From positions 1-58,070 of the forward strand of contig JAXLZK010000026.1 in NCBI GenBank assembly GCA_046350935.1: a stretch of DNA of 58,070 bases, written 5' to 3'. How positions within the stretch are numbered: the stretch's first letter is position 1; every line of letters starts with the position of its first letter. The position numbers and the translations under genes were made by a program. Under the pieces are notes generated by a model. The model was not told the DNA's origin and did no database searches. It saw only the letters and a program-made list of their open reading frames with translations. This stretch comes from Nitrobium sp046350935 (GTDB lineage: Bacteria > Nitrospirota > Thermodesulfovibrionia > Thermodesulfovibrionales > Dissulfurispiraceae). This document shows positions 16,453 through 25,236 of this stretch, one piece after another.

Positions 16453-16694
16453 CTCCTTTCCCCTTCCCCTCCTAACGGGTAACTATGTCCATACCTATAC
16501 GGAACCTCGCGCCCCTCCCTATTTGACAAGCTCCGGATTCTGTGATAAGTGTTAAGTATATTTAAGTACATACAGGGCAAGCCGGGTGCCGGGAAGACGG
16601 CACAGGGCGCACGCTTCGCACTTCCTCATCATCATACTGCTGCGTATCTTCTCCGGGTTACGGAACAACAGCCGCCGGAAAGGAGGAAAAAAGG

Positions 16695-17081
16695 ATGGAA
16701 GCTCTCAAGAGGTATGTGGCGTGGTATCTCGTGGCGGCCCTGTTCATCATCGGCATCGCGCCGAGGACCGAGGCGGGCTTTGCCCCTTCCGGAGAGATCG
16801 CCCCCGCCCAGGCGGACAGGAGCGCCGATATGCAGAAGGTCCGGAGCGTCCTCGAAACGAAGATGGTGCGGGACCGGCTTGAAAAGCTCGGCTTTACCCA
16901 GGAGGAGATCCAGTCCCGGCTGAGCCGTCTCAGCGATCAGCAGGTCCATGAGCTTGCCCTCAATCTCGACCAGCTCAAGGCCGGGGGGGACGGCCTCGGC
17001 GTCCTTATCGCCGTCCTCGTGATCATCCTCCTCGTCGTCCTGATCCTGAACCTAACCGGGCACAGGGTCCTGGTGCGGTAG
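16695..17081 (+). CDS. PA2779-family small membrane protein
   Basis: 128 residues: an N-terminal export/membrane segment (about 8-24), a helical central region (LETKMVRDRLEKLGFTQEEI, then SRLSRLSDQQVHELALNLDQ), and a C-terminal hydrophobic helix (GVLIAVLVIILLVVLILNL). This layout matches the uncharacterised PA2779 family as I remember it, in which the gene often neighbours a peptidase C39-like gene; none is here. A ribosome site GGAGG precedes it. Function unknown. Confidence 0.7.
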   Translation: MEALKRYVAWYLVAALFIIGIAPRTEAGFAPSGEIAPAQADRSADMQKVRSVLETKMVRDRLEKLGFTQEEIQSRLSRLSDQQVHELALNLDQLKAGGDGLGVLIAVLVIILLVVLILNLTGHRVLVR

Positions 17082-17122
17082 GGCCGCCGGGCCTGCGCTA
17101 CGAAGAAAGGGAGATGCCGCCT

Positions 17123-17512
17123 ATGAAAAGGCTCTTTCGGGCCATGCCGCTTTTCTTTGCCGCCATCCTCGCGGTCCAGGGATGCGTCACCGCAAAGACC
17201 TCGCCGCCCTACGGGGCCGCTTCCGCGGTCTACAGCAACGGCGAGCTCCGGGCGACGTATGCGGAGGCGGTGCTCAAGACCTTCGACGCCTCACGGAAGG
17301 CGCTGCAGGATTTCAACATGAATATCGGAAACGCCCAGAAGGATTCCACCGGGGGTATTCTCGATGCGACGCTGCCGGACAGGACGCCGGTGCATCTGGT
17401 CCTGAGAAAAGCCCCGGAGGGTGCCACGGAGGTGAGTATCAGGGTCGGCAGCGGAAACGAGGAGCTCGCGCGGGCCATCAGCAGGAAGGTCGAAGCCCGG
17501 CTCAGGCAGTAG
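17123..17512 (+). CDS. DUF3568-like lipoprotein
   Basis: About 129 residues from ATG 17123; an ATG three codons earlier (17114) lies too close to the AAGGGAG ribosome site. A lipoprotein signal (AILAVQGC) precedes a small alpha/beta domain, with YAEAVLKTFDASRKALQDF and ARAISRKVEARLRQ, as in DUF3568 proteins. It starts 41 bp after the PA2779-like gene and probably shares its transcript. Function unknown. Confidence 0.72.
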   Translation: MKRLFRAMPLFFAAILAVQGCVTAKTSPPYGAASAVYSNGELRATYAEAVLKTFDASRKALQDFNMNIGNAQKDSTGGILDATLPDRTPVHLVLRKAPEGATEVSIRVGSGNEELARAISRKVEARLRQ

Positions 17513-17575
17513 GGTGCAGCCGGCGCAGAAGGAACAAGGCGGGGGCGCCGTGCTGCGGCATGTCCGGCCCTGCTG

Positions 17576-18292
17576 CTACTTCCGCTTCCGCTCCGCAAGG
17601 AGCTTCGACCTCCTGATGGCGCCCAGCAGGTAATCCCTGAACTTTTCGGGAAACAGCCATTTGATGCCGAGCTTTTCCGCCCATCTGATCAGCCCCTGGT
17701 CGGCGGTGATCAGCAGGGCGTCAAGCTCCATCGCCAGAAGCAGGAGGTCCACATCCTCCTTGCTGTCGATGATGCCCTCCCGAAGGGCCTCCCGGTACTT
17801 CTTCCTCAGCTCCGGGATCATCTCTTCGGCCCGCTTGCTCTCCGCTCCCCGGACCGCCTTTTCCGCAAGGCGCAGTCCTTTGTTCACTCTCTCTCGTATG
17901 TCTTCGATCAGCTCGTAGAGCAGGAACGCGGGGCAGCTCAGCTCGTGTTTCTTCGGGGGCTTCTGGTAGAGGTTCACCAGGAGGTCGCCCGGTATCCTGT
18001 CCCGCTCCACAAAGTGGAGGAGCTCCTCGAAAATGGACGGGGGCATGTAGAATTCAAAGATATGGATCTGGGCGGCGAATGCCAGAAAGGCCTCCAGGGC
18101 CGCGGTCGGCGTATCACCGAGGCTTGCCCGCACATCGGGGTTCACGAAGAGACTGGTATCCAGGACCACTTTCTTCGCCTTCCCGGTTCTTTTTTTAAGG
18201 AAGGATTCTCCGGAATTATGGGCGGAGCTCTGAACGGCGCTCTCCCTCCGCACCGTTTTCTTCTCCCTGCTCCCGTTTCCCGCCGCGTTCAT
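17576..18292 (-). CDS. PIN-domain 'RNA ligase partner' protein
   Basis: 238 residues from ATG 18292 (GGGGG upstream); the frame stays open further but that part overlaps the preceding gene. After a charged N-terminal tail (about 1-38) comes a PIN-like nuclease fold. It starts KKVVLDTSLFVNPDVR with the first acidic residue, then EELLHFV, DSKEDVDLLLLAMELDALLI and TADQGLIRWAEKLGIKWLFP with the remaining acidic residues. It matches the family annotated as RNA ligase partner (PIN_5), which usually sits beside a Pab1020-type RNA ligase; that ligase is not in this window. It presumably acts on RNA. Confidence 0.8.
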   Translation of the reverse strand: MNAAGNGSREKKTVRRESAVQSSAHNSGESFLKKRTGKAKKVVLDTSLFVNPDVRASLGDTPTAALEAFLAFAAQIHIFEFYMPPSIFEELLHFVERDRIPGDLLVNLYQKPPKKHELSCPAFLLYELIEDIRERVNKGLRLAEKAVRGAESKRAEEMIPELRKKYREALREGIIDSKEDVDLLLLAMELDALLITADQGLIRWAEKLGIKWLFPEKFRDYLLGAIRRSKLLAERKRK

Positions 18293-18303
18293 CGTTTCCC
18301 CCT

Positions 18304-19617
18304 CTATGCCTTGCAGGTCCCGTACAGGTCGAGCCGGAAGGTGTTCCACTCGCTGCATTCCGTGCACCTCCCCGACCAGTCGGGAGACCGGTAGCCGCAT
18401 TGGGAGCAGCAATAGGGGAGCAGGGACGCCTGCCGGATGCCGCACGCCCTCCTGAACTCCTCCAATGCCCTGGACACCTGGTTTCTCTTCATGTAGAGCT
18501 CGCCCCGCAGGCTGTAGAACTCGTGGGGGGCGAAGGAGCCGGTATCGATGGAGCTGAGGGTGTCGATGGCGTCATCCACCATTTCGAGCCGGTAGTAGAG
18601 CTTTCCGAGGAGGAATTTCAAGCGGTTGTCCTCGGGGGTGCGCGCAATGGCGTTCCGGTAAAAACGGATCAGCCTCCCCGGCTCTCCCACGCTGATGAGC
18701 AGGTCTTCGAGGCGGGCGAGGAGGATCATGGAATTCAACTGCTCGTAGCTCTTCTCGAGGAAGTTGATGGTCTCTTCCGTTTCCCCCTTCGAGATCATCA
18801 CTTCGGTAATGCCGAGGTACGCGGGAAGAAAGCTGCAGTCCATCTTGAGCAGCGTCCGGAAAGCCTTCTCCGCCTTCTCCAGATGGCCGCTTTCGAGGCT
18901 CGACCGCGCGTATTCGTACTTGTACCCGAGGAGCAAGCACTCCTCCTGAGCCTTGTCCTTATCATTGCCCACCAGCTTGATGACGGACTTCTGGAGGGAG
19001 AGGAGATCGTCCCATTTCTCCTTCTTCTCGAGGAGCACGCGCCTCCGGTACAGGGCGGTGAGGTTCTCCGCGTCGATGTCGAGAATGTCGTCCAGGTAGC
19101 GGAGGGCGTCCCCGTCCCGCATCATCCGCTCCATCACCTTCGCCATCGAGAGGAGCGCCCGGAGGTTCGTGGGGCCGATGTCCCGCGCCTTCTTGTAATA
19201 ATCGAGGGCGACGGCGTACTCGTTCTTGTCGAGCGCGATGTCCCCCAGCCGGAGAAGGGCATCCACGTGCTCGGGCTCCTCCTTCAGCACTTCGGTGAGC
19301 GCCTCCTTCGCGTCCTCCTGCTTGTTGCCCAGCAGGGAGTTGAGGGCCTTCGAATAGTAGGCGTCGATCCTCGCCTCTCTCTTCTGTCTCTTCTGGGACT
19401 GGAGGTTGTCGATGATCCGTTTCGTATCCCGTATGAAAGAGATCATGAGGACCACAAGGGCGCCCGCGATCGTCGACAGGAGTATCAGGACCACCTTGGG
19501 AACGGTGTAGAGGCTCCCGAAGGGGACTTTGACCGTTATCATCTCCTGGTTTTCCATGGAAACGAGGCCGAGGGCCGCGAGGAAAAGCAGAAACACCAGT
19601 ATCGATAATTTTCCCAT
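18304..19617 (-). CDS. lapB: LapA-LapB fusion: LPS assembly TPR protein
   Basis: 437 residues. Residues 1-70 look like LapA (DUF1049): two membrane helices (LSILVFLLFLAALGLV and VVLILLSTIAGALVVLMISF) around a short periplasmic loop. Residues about 80-380 are TPR repeats (ALNSLLGNKQEDAKEALTEV and later units). The C-terminus is a rubredoxin-like zinc ribbon (YCCSQCGYRSPDWSGRCTEC). In E. coli LapA and LapB are separate; LapB controls LpxC turnover and couples LPS synthesis to export at the inner membrane. Here they appear as one chain. The start codon overlaps the rlmH stop by one base (19617). Confidence 0.85.
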   Translation of the reverse strand: MGKLSILVFLLFLAALGLVSMENQEMITVKVPFGSLYTVPKVVLILLSTIAGALVVLMISFIRDTKRIIDNLQSQKRQKREARIDAYYSKALNSLLGNKQEDAKEALTEVLKEEPEHVDALLRLGDIALDKNEYAVALDYYKKARDIGPTNLRALLSMAKVMERMMRDGDALRYLDDILDIDAENLTALYRRRVLLEKKEKWDDLLSLQKSVIKLVGNDKDKAQEECLLLGYKYEYARSSLESGHLEKAEKAFRTLLKMDCSFLPAYLGITEVMISKGETEETINFLEKSYEQLNSMILLARLEDLLISVGEPGRLIRFYRNAIARTPEDNRLKFLLGKLYYRLEMVDDAIDTLSSIDTGSFAPHEFYSLRGELYMKRNQVSRALEEFRRACGIRQASLLPYCCSQCGYRSPDWSGRCTECSEWNTFRLDLYGTCKA

Positions 19618-20054
19618 CAGTGGTGGTACTCCCTCCCTTTGAGAATAGTCATGGCCCGGTAGAGCTGTTCGAGGAAAACGACCCGCACCATCTCGTGGGT
19701 GAAGGTCATCTTCGAGAGGGCGACGACCGCATCGGCCTTTTCCCTCACCTCTCCGGACACTCCATATGCGCCTCCGATCACGAAATCCACTTTCCCCCTC
19801 TCCTCAAGAAAACGCGCAAACTCGCGGGAGGTAAGCTCCTTGCCCCTTTCATCGAGCAGGACGTAAGACTGCGTCTGTTTCAGGATCCTCCGGCCCTCGG
19901 CAGCCAGGGAAGAGTCCCGGGGTTTCCCCTTCTCCTCCTTGATCTCGATCACCGAGACGGGGGCCATGTACCCCACCAGCGCGAGGTACCGTTCGATTCC
20001 CTCCCGCAGATACCCTTCTTTTGTCCTGCCCACCCAGACTATGCGATAAAGCAT
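19617..20054 (-). CDS. rlmH: 23S rRNA (pseudouridine1915-N3)-methyltransferase RlmH
   Basis: 145 residues, the normal length of this SPOUT methyltransferase. Family motifs are YVLLDERGKELTSREFA, the SAM-binding knot FVIGGAYGVSGEVREKAD, and the C-terminal LSKMTFTHEMVRVVFLEQLY with REYHH at the end. It methylates N3 of pseudouridine 1915 in 23S rRNA on the assembled ribosome. Upstream lies rsfS, another ribosome factor; the pairing rsfS-rlmH is widespread. Confidence 0.97.
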   Translation of the reverse strand: MLYRIVWVGRTKEGYLREGIERYLALVGYMAPVSVIEIKEEKGKPRDSSLAAEGRRILKQTQSYVLLDERGKELTSREFARFLEERGKVDFVIGGAYGVSGEVREKADAVVALSKMTFTHEMVRVVFLEQLYRAMTILKGREYHH

Positions 20055-20096
20055 CCCCGTGCGGGGGAGAAAGCGGCGCTCCCCCCTTCCCGCTCC

Positions 20097-20426
20097 TTAC
20101 GTTCCCCTTTCGAGGGGGATTCTCGGAGCGTCCAGCCAGAACTTCTCCAGCTCATAATAGGCCCTCGCCTCCTCCTCGAAAATATGGACGATAACGTCGC
20201 CGTAATCCATGAGGACCCAGCGGGAGTTCTCCGCACCCTCGATCCTCAGGGGTCTGCTGCCCCGGCTCTTCAGGTTTTCTTCGATGAAGTCGGCGATCGC
20301 CCGCACCTGCGTGGTGCTGGAGCCCGAACAGATGACGAAGTAGTCCGCGATGACGGTGAGCCCTTTCAATTCAAGGACAAGGGGGGCGACTGCCTTTTTT
20401 TCGAGAGACGCCTTTGCTGCTGCCAA
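20097..20426 (-). CDS. rsfS: Ribosome silencing factor RsfS
   Basis: 109 residues from TTG 20426, with family motifs LELKGLTVIADYFVICSG, DYGDVIVHIFEEEARAYYEL and EKFW. RsfS binds ribosomal protein L14 and blocks subunit joining in starvation. The start is doubtful. The good Shine-Dalgarno AGAGAGG (20462-20456) is 29 nt from the TTG but only 8 nt from an in-frame ATA at 20447. Reading from there adds seven residues (IESKAKA) that fit the family's N-terminal helix. No ATG or GTG exists between. Confidence 0.92.
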   Translation of the reverse strand: MAAAKASLEKKAVAPLVLELKGLTVIADYFVICSGSSTTQVRAIADFIEENLKSRGSRPLRIEGAENSRWVLMDYGDVIVHIFEEEARAYYELEKFWLDAPRIPLERGT

Positions 20427-20480
20427 CGCCTTTGCTTTGCTTTCTATGTGAGTAACCTCTCTTCTCTATTTTTTCAGGAT

Positions 20481-20489
20481 ATTATACCA
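20481..20489 (-). promoter_or_regulatory. Extended -10 promoter for rsfS-rlmH-lapB
   Basis: On the minus strand TGG-TATAAT (TATAAT at 20486-20481) lies about 20 bp before the Shine-Dalgarno of rsfS. Confidence 0.55.
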
Positions 20490-20642
20490 AAAACCGGCGG
20501 AGGATGGCAGGAGATCTTTTCGGCGCGCCCGGCGGCAGCGAGGGGTAGAATTCCCGGACGGGAAGTGTGTATTATTTCCGTGTGCTTTCCGCTCAACTTT
20601 TCACGGCCCCCGCGCCGCGGAGGAACGAGGAGGTTCTTTCCC

Positions 20643-22694
20643 ATGTCGCAGAAGCCGGACTCGATCCGCGCTGAACAGATAAGTCGCTTCAAGCGGCTCT
20701 CGGAGATCGGCCTGACCCTCACCGGAGACCCGACCGCCGTCTTTCAGAGCATCGCACACCTGCTCGGCGAGCTGCTCCATGTCTCCGTGGTGAACCTTTC
20801 GGAGATCCGGGGCGACACCCTTTTCTTTCTGAGCTGCTATGTGAAGGGGAAGGTCTTCCCGTACCCCGGCTCGTGCCTCCTAGCCGAAACACCCTGCGCC
20901 ACGATAGAGCGGTGCAGGGATATCCGCATCTACCACCGGGTCGCGGAGCTCTTCCCCCGGGCCGATTTCCTGCGGCTGCACAATGCCCACACCTATTGCG
21001 GCATCCCCGTCCTGGACGGAAACGGCGCGGTGATCAGCGTCATCTGTTTGCTCGACGAGCGGCCGCGCAGCTTCTCCGACGAGGACCAGTACCTCCTGAG
21101 GATAGTAGCGCAGAGGGTCGGCGCGGAAATAGAGCGCCAGAAGATCATCAATGAGAATGTCCGCGTTATCAGAGAGCTGGAACAGATGGTAGACAAGGCT
21201 CATGACGAAAGGGCCAGGACGGAATCGATCATCGCGGCCATCGGCGACGGGATAAGCATCCAGGACACCGACTTCAGGATCGTGTATCAGAACCAGATCC
21301 ATAAGGACTTCATGGGGGGCCATGCCGGCGAGCAGTGTTTCGCCGCCTATGAACACAACAGTGCCGTCTGCGAGGGATGCCCTCTGGCGCTCTCGTTTCT
21401 CGACGGAGAGATCCATACCGCCGAGAGATGCGTGTTCTTCGACGGGGTCCCCGCCTATTTTGAGATAACCGCCTCGCCCCTCAGGGATTCTGCGGGGAGG
21501 ATCATCGCCGGGATCGAGGTCGTACGGAACGTAACGGAGCGCCACACGCTCAAGTCGCAGCTGCTGCAGGCCCAGAGGATGGAAGCGGTGGGACAGCTTG
21601 CGGGAAGGGTCTCCCACGACTTCAACAACCTCCTTACCGCAATCCTGGGTTTCGGGAGCATCCTCCAGATGGAAGCCGCACCGGGGAGCAGCGCCCGGAC
21701 GCATCTCGACCAGATTTTGCTGGCGGCGGAGAGGGCCGCCCATCTCGCCCGGGGAATGCTCGCCTTCAGCAGGCGGCAGATACTGCACCCCCAGCCGGTC
21801 AGCCTCGACGATATCGTTGCGAACGTCAGAAGGATCCTCGAACACCTCCTGGGGGGCGGGATAGCCCTGGAGTTCGTCCGGAAGAGCGAAGGGCCGTCAG
21901 TACTGGCGGACGTGGGCCAGATCGAGCAGGTCCTGGTCAACCTTGCGGCAAACGCCAGAGACGCCATGCCCGCGGGCGGGCGCTTCGTCGTAGAGACCGG
22001 GATCGTAGAGATCGATAGCGGGTTCATCCAGTCCCACGGGTTTGGAGAGCCGGGCGCGTACGCCCTTCTCTCCGTCTCCGATACCGGCATCGGTATGAAC
22101 GAGCAGACGCGGGAAAAGATATTCGAGCCCTTTTTCACTACCAAGGAAGCGGGGAAGGGGACAGGGCTGGGGATGTCGATCGTCTACGGTATCGTCAGGC
22201 AGCATGGCGGGTATATCAGCGTGGTCAGCGAGCCGCAGAGGGGGACCCTCTTCAGGATATACCTGCCGCTCATGAAGGGGCAGCCCCTCGCGAAGCAGAA
22301 GCCCGCTCTTTCCCCTCCGAAAGGAGGGACCGAGACGGTTCTGATCGTAGAGGACGACCCCGGGGTGAGGCTGCTCACGAAGAGCGCCCTCGAGAAATTC
22401 GGCTATTCAGTCGTCGAAGCCGCGGACGGCGACGAAGGGGTGAGGAAGTTCGGGCAGCACGAAGGCCTGATTCACCTCCTGCTGCTCGACGTAATACTGC
22501 CGAAAAGAAACGGCAAAGAGGTATACGAAGCGATCAGGAAGGCCAGGGGGGACATAAAAGCCCTTTTTATCAGCGGCTATGCGGGCTCGAAGCTCGCGAC
22601 GGCGGGGATCGACGAAACAGACCTGAACTTCATCCCGAAGCCCCTTTCGCCCTATGACCTGTTAAGGAAAGTGAGAGAGGTATTGGATCAATGA
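20643..22694 (+). CDS. Hybrid sensor kinase: GAF-PAS-HisKA-HATPase-REC
   Basis: 683 residues, no membrane helix, so probably cytoplasmic. Order: GAF (about 25-170), short coiled coil, PAS (about 195-305, with Cys pair SAVCEGCPLAL), HisKA with phospho-acceptor in GRVSHDFNNLL (about 325), ATPase domain (NLAANARDAM, DTGIGM, GTGLGMSIVYGIV), and a receiver domain with phospho-acceptor Asp in LLLLDVILPKRNG (about residue 616). ATG 20643 follows GAGGAGG. It is alone on the plus strand, divergent from rsfS; partner and signal are unknown. PAS cysteines may bind a cofactor (inference). Confidence 0.9.
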   Translation: MSQKPDSIRAEQISRFKRLSEIGLTLTGDPTAVFQSIAHLLGELLHVSVVNLSEIRGDTLFFLSCYVKGKVFPYPGSCLLAETPCATIERCRDIRIYHRVAELFPRADFLRLHNAHTYCGIPVLDGNGAVISVICLLDERPRSFSDEDQYLLRIVAQRVGAEIERQKIINENVRVIRELEQMVDKAHDERARTESIIAAIGDGISIQDTDFRIVYQNQIHKDFMGGHAGEQCFAAYEHNSAVCEGCPLALSFLDGEIHTAERCVFFDGVPAYFEITASPLRDSAGRIIAGIEVVRNVTERHTLKSQLLQAQRMEAVGQLAGRVSHDFNNLLTAILGFGSILQMEAAPGSSARTHLDQILLAAERAAHLARGMLAFSRRQILHPQPVSLDDIVANVRRILEHLLGGGIALEFVRKSEGPSVLADVGQIEQVLVNLAANARDAMPAGGRFVVETGIVEIDSGFIQSHGFGEPGAYALLSVSDTGIGMNEQTREKIFEPFFTTKEAGKGTGLGMSIVYGIVRQHGGYISVVSEPQRGTLFRIYLPLMKGQPLAKQKPALSPPKGGTETVLIVEDDPGVRLLTKSALEKFGYSVVEAADGDEGVRKFGQHEGLIHLLLLDVILPKRNGKEVYEAIRKARGDIKALFISGYAGSKLATAGIDETDLNFIPKPLSPYDLLRKVREVLDQ

Positions 22695-22742
22695 TTCCTG
22701 TGCGCCGCGCGTGAAGGGCGGCGAAGGAGGGAGGAGACTGCA

Positions 22743-23477
22743 ATGGAACAGGACAGCAGCATCCGGGAGATCATCGACGCGCACGGCGGCAGCGAGCTCT
22801 GGAACAGCCTCGGCACACTCGAAGCCGAGGTCTCTGCGCGGGGGCTTTTGTTCACCCTCAAGCGAAGGCCGGTCCTCGATCATGCCCGCATCACCGTCTT
22901 CACCCATGAACCGAAGCTCTTCTTCCACGATTTCCCCTCCCCGGGGCTGACCGGCGAGTTCATCGGGGAGGAAGAGGTGCGCATCGTTGCTGCGGATACC
23001 CGGATCGTGGCGCGGCGCACCGCCCCCCGCTCCGCCTTCAAAGGGCTGAGGCGGCTCGTCTCGTGGGACGACCTCGATTTCCTCTACTTCGGCGGCTATG
23101 CGACCTGGAACTATCTCGTAACCCCTTTCCTCTTTCTGCGCGAGGGCTTTCGTTTTGAGCTACTGGAGCCCGCCGGGGGCGCTCCTCCGGGATCGCTCCG
23201 CCTACGGGCGACCTTTCCGGACGATATCCCGACGCACAGCAGGACCCAGGTTTTCCACTTCGATGAAAAAAGATATCTGCAACGCCTCGATTATACCGCG
23301 GAAGTGGTGGGCAGCTGGGCCCGCGCCGCGCACTCCTGCGAGGACTATCGGGACTTCGGAGGCCTGAAGGCCCCGACCCGGAGGCGCGTACGACCCATCT
23401 TCTTTGCGGAAAAGCCGCTGCCGTGGCCCATCCTCGTTGCGCTCGATATCCACGATATCCGCCCCGTTCGTATCTGA
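22743..23477 (+). CDS. Conserved hypothetical protein
   Basis: 244 residues, no signal peptide or membrane helix. It has a helical N-terminus (IREIIDAHGGSELWNSLGTL) and a beta-rich body, with FLYFGGYATWNYLVTPFLF near the middle and DEKRYLQRLDYTAEVVG. The start with HGG...W resembles uncharacterised proteins whose fold is like lipid-binding outer-membrane lipoprotein carriers, but this is a weak impression. GGAGGGAGG precedes ATG 22743, 48 bp after the hybrid kinase. Function unknown. Confidence 0.65.
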   Translation: MEQDSSIREIIDAHGGSELWNSLGTLEAEVSARGLLFTLKRRPVLDHARITVFTHEPKLFFHDFPSPGLTGEFIGEEEVRIVAADTRIVARRTAPRSAFKGLRRLVSWDDLDFLYFGGYATWNYLVTPFLFLREGFRFELLEPAGGAPPGSLRLRATFPDDIPTHSRTQVFHFDEKRYLQRLDYTAEVVGSWARAAHSCEDYRDFGGLKAPTRRRVRPIFFAEKPLPWPILVALDIHDIRPVRI

Positions 23478-23621
23478 ATCGGGAGAGAGCGGCATCATCG
23501 GGAGGCTCACCGCCCCCCCCCTGCGCCGGTTTTATCGCGCTTCCCGCATCATTTCTCTTTCCCGACAGTGTAAAATGGTATACGATAGAGTTGTTCACTC
23601 GCTCGCCAGGGGGTACTCGTT

Positions 23622-24458
23622 ATGACACATCGCCATGACTTTGCCGGAGAGTTCATCGGCACTTTTCTGCTGGTCTTCTTCTGCTGCAGCTCTGTTGCCG
23701 TCACCGTGCTGTTCTCCTCGCATGTAGGACTGTTCCAGATCGCCGTCATCCAGGGCCTGAGCGTCACTCTGGCGATCTACGCGACCCGGTATCTGTCCTG
23801 TGCGCACCTGAACCCCGCCGTCAGCGTCGCGATGGTAATCGGGGGAAGAATGCCGGCCGCGCGGCTGCCGACCTACCTCAGCGCCCAGTTTGCCGGAGCC
23901 TTTGCCGCGGCGGCGATGCTCTACCTTATTTTCGGCGACTCCATCGCCCGCTTCGAACAGATCCACGGAATTATCAGGGGAACGCCTGAATCGGTCAGAA
24001 CAGCGATGATATTCGGCGAGTTCTACCCGAATCCGGGTGCGAGCGCAACAGTAGCGGCCACTACGCTTACCGCCATGCTTACGGAGGGCATCGGCACTTT
24101 TGTCCTCGTTTTTTTCATCTTCACGCTGACTGAGGACTGCAACCTGGGGAGGCCCGATGGGATGATCGCCCCGCTCTTTATCGGCATCGCGGTCGCCCTG
24201 ATCGTTTCGGTCACGGCGCCCCTCACGCAGACCGGCCTCAATCCGGCGCGCGATTTCTCCCCGCGGCTCTTCTCACTGCTGCAGGGATGGGACAGGGCGG
24301 CCTTTTCACATGAGTGGTACGGCTCTCTCGTCGTCTACATTGCGGGGCCGCTCGCGGGAGCAGGCCTTGCCTCACTGTTTTTCACAAGGACCGTTGAACC
24401 GCTGATGAAAGGCAAGAGGAAAGCGGATGCCTGCCGCTGTGATGAAGAGCAGCGATAA
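23622..24458 (+). CDS. Aquaporin / glycerol facilitator (MIP family)
   Basis: 278 residues with six membrane helices and the two pore NPA boxes: HLNPAVSVAM (about residue 65) and LNPARDFSPRLF (about residue 205). Asp directly after NPAR is typical of the glycerol-facilitator branch, which passes glycerol and other small neutral solutes across the inner membrane. The loop between helices 3 and 4 is long, also GlpF-like. The C-terminus carries a Cys-rich basic tail (DACRCDEEQR). No glycerol kinase is near; substrate could also be an uncharged metalloid. Confidence 0.9.
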   Translation: MTHRHDFAGEFIGTFLLVFFCCSSVAVTVLFSSHVGLFQIAVIQGLSVTLAIYATRYLSCAHLNPAVSVAMVIGGRMPAARLPTYLSAQFAGAFAAAAMLYLIFGDSIARFEQIHGIIRGTPESVRTAMIFGEFYPNPGASATVAATTLTAMLTEGIGTFVLVFFIFTLTEDCNLGRPDGMIAPLFIGIAVALIVSVTAPLTQTGLNPARDFSPRLFSLLQGWDRAAFSHEWYGSLVVYIAGPLAGAGLASLFFTRTVEPLMKGKRKADACRCDEEQR

Positions 24459-24508
24459 AACGACCGGAAGCAGGGGGCAGGAAACATACGAAGGCGGCGG
24501 GCCGCCCG

Positions 24509-24859
24509 TCAGGAAAGCGCAACGATAGAGATCCCCACGGCGTACAGCACGGCCGCCAGCAGGAACAGGGCCGTCTTCGCCGCCCTGCGCAGCCCTGCCG
24601 GACGGATGTATTCTTCGGCAAGCCCCCACAGCCCGTTAAAGCCGTGGTAGAGCGCCGCGGAGAGAAACACCACATCGAAGGTCTTCCACCAGGGGCTGGA
24701 GATCCTTTCGAGCACGACCGCGTGCGTGATCTTTTCGGGGCCGCTGAAGTGCATGACGAGAAAGTGGACCGCCAGCCCCGCCACGAGCAGCACGCCGGTC
24801 ACCCTCTGGAAGAGCCACCCCGCCACGCCCTTCAATAGCCGCCTCCCAGAAAGACCCAC
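24509..24859 (-). CDS. sdhD: Succinate dehydrogenase membrane anchor SdhD
   Basis: 116 residues with three membrane helices. It has the family start GWLFQRVTGVLLVAGLAVHF, a heme-ligand candidate His in VHFLVMHF, and ALYHGFNGLWGLAEE. It anchors the catalytic dimer and helps form the quinone site. The start overlaps the sdhC end by 28 bp; an internal start is possible. Operon order on the minus strand is A-B-C-D. Confidence 0.85.
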   Translation of the reverse strand: MGLSGRRLLKGVAGWLFQRVTGVLLVAGLAVHFLVMHFSGPEKITHAVVLERISSPWWKTFDVVFLSAALYHGFNGLWGLAEEYIRPAGLRRAAKTALFLLAAVLYAVGISIVALS

Positions 24860-25176
24860 GCCCCTGCAAGGCAGAGGACGGCGCCCACCGCCGCCGCCGT
24901 CCAGAAGAGGGGCTTCTGGAGCCGGGTCGAAAGCCCCATCTCAAGGAGCGTCACCCGCACCCCGTTGAACGCGTGAGCCACCACGAGGGCGAGCAGCCCC
25001 ACCTCGCTGACCCGCACCAGCGGGTTCCGCATCGTCTCCATGAGCTCCCTGTACTCCTCAGGGTCCCTCAGATGGCTCAGGACATAGAGGTGGAGAAAGA
25101 TATAGAGCGTCAGGGCCACGCCCGTCACCCGATGGATCAGCCACGCGAAGGAGCCTGTCCGGAGCTTGTATCTCAT
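24832..25176 (-). CDS. sdhC: Succinate dehydrogenase cytochrome b subunit SdhC
   Basis: 114 residues from ATG 25176 (AAGGAAAAG upstream); a frame start at 25230 adds residues not seen in the family. Three helices are visible, with FAWLIHRVTGVALTLYIFLH (Arg and His of the quinone/heme site) and VVAHAFNGVRVTLLE. It is the second anchor and heme b subunit of the complex. Confidence 0.88.
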   Translation of the reverse strand: MRYKLRTGSFAWLIHRVTGVALTLYIFLHLYVLSHLRDPEEYRELMETMRNPLVRVSEVGLLALVVAHAFNGVRVTLLEMGLSTRLQKPLFWTAAAVGAVLCLAGAWVFLGGGY

Positions 25177-25236
25177 CGTCTTTTCCTTATCATCTTGCCT
25201 TGGGCGCCCCCACACCGTGCGTGCGCGCACTCCTGC

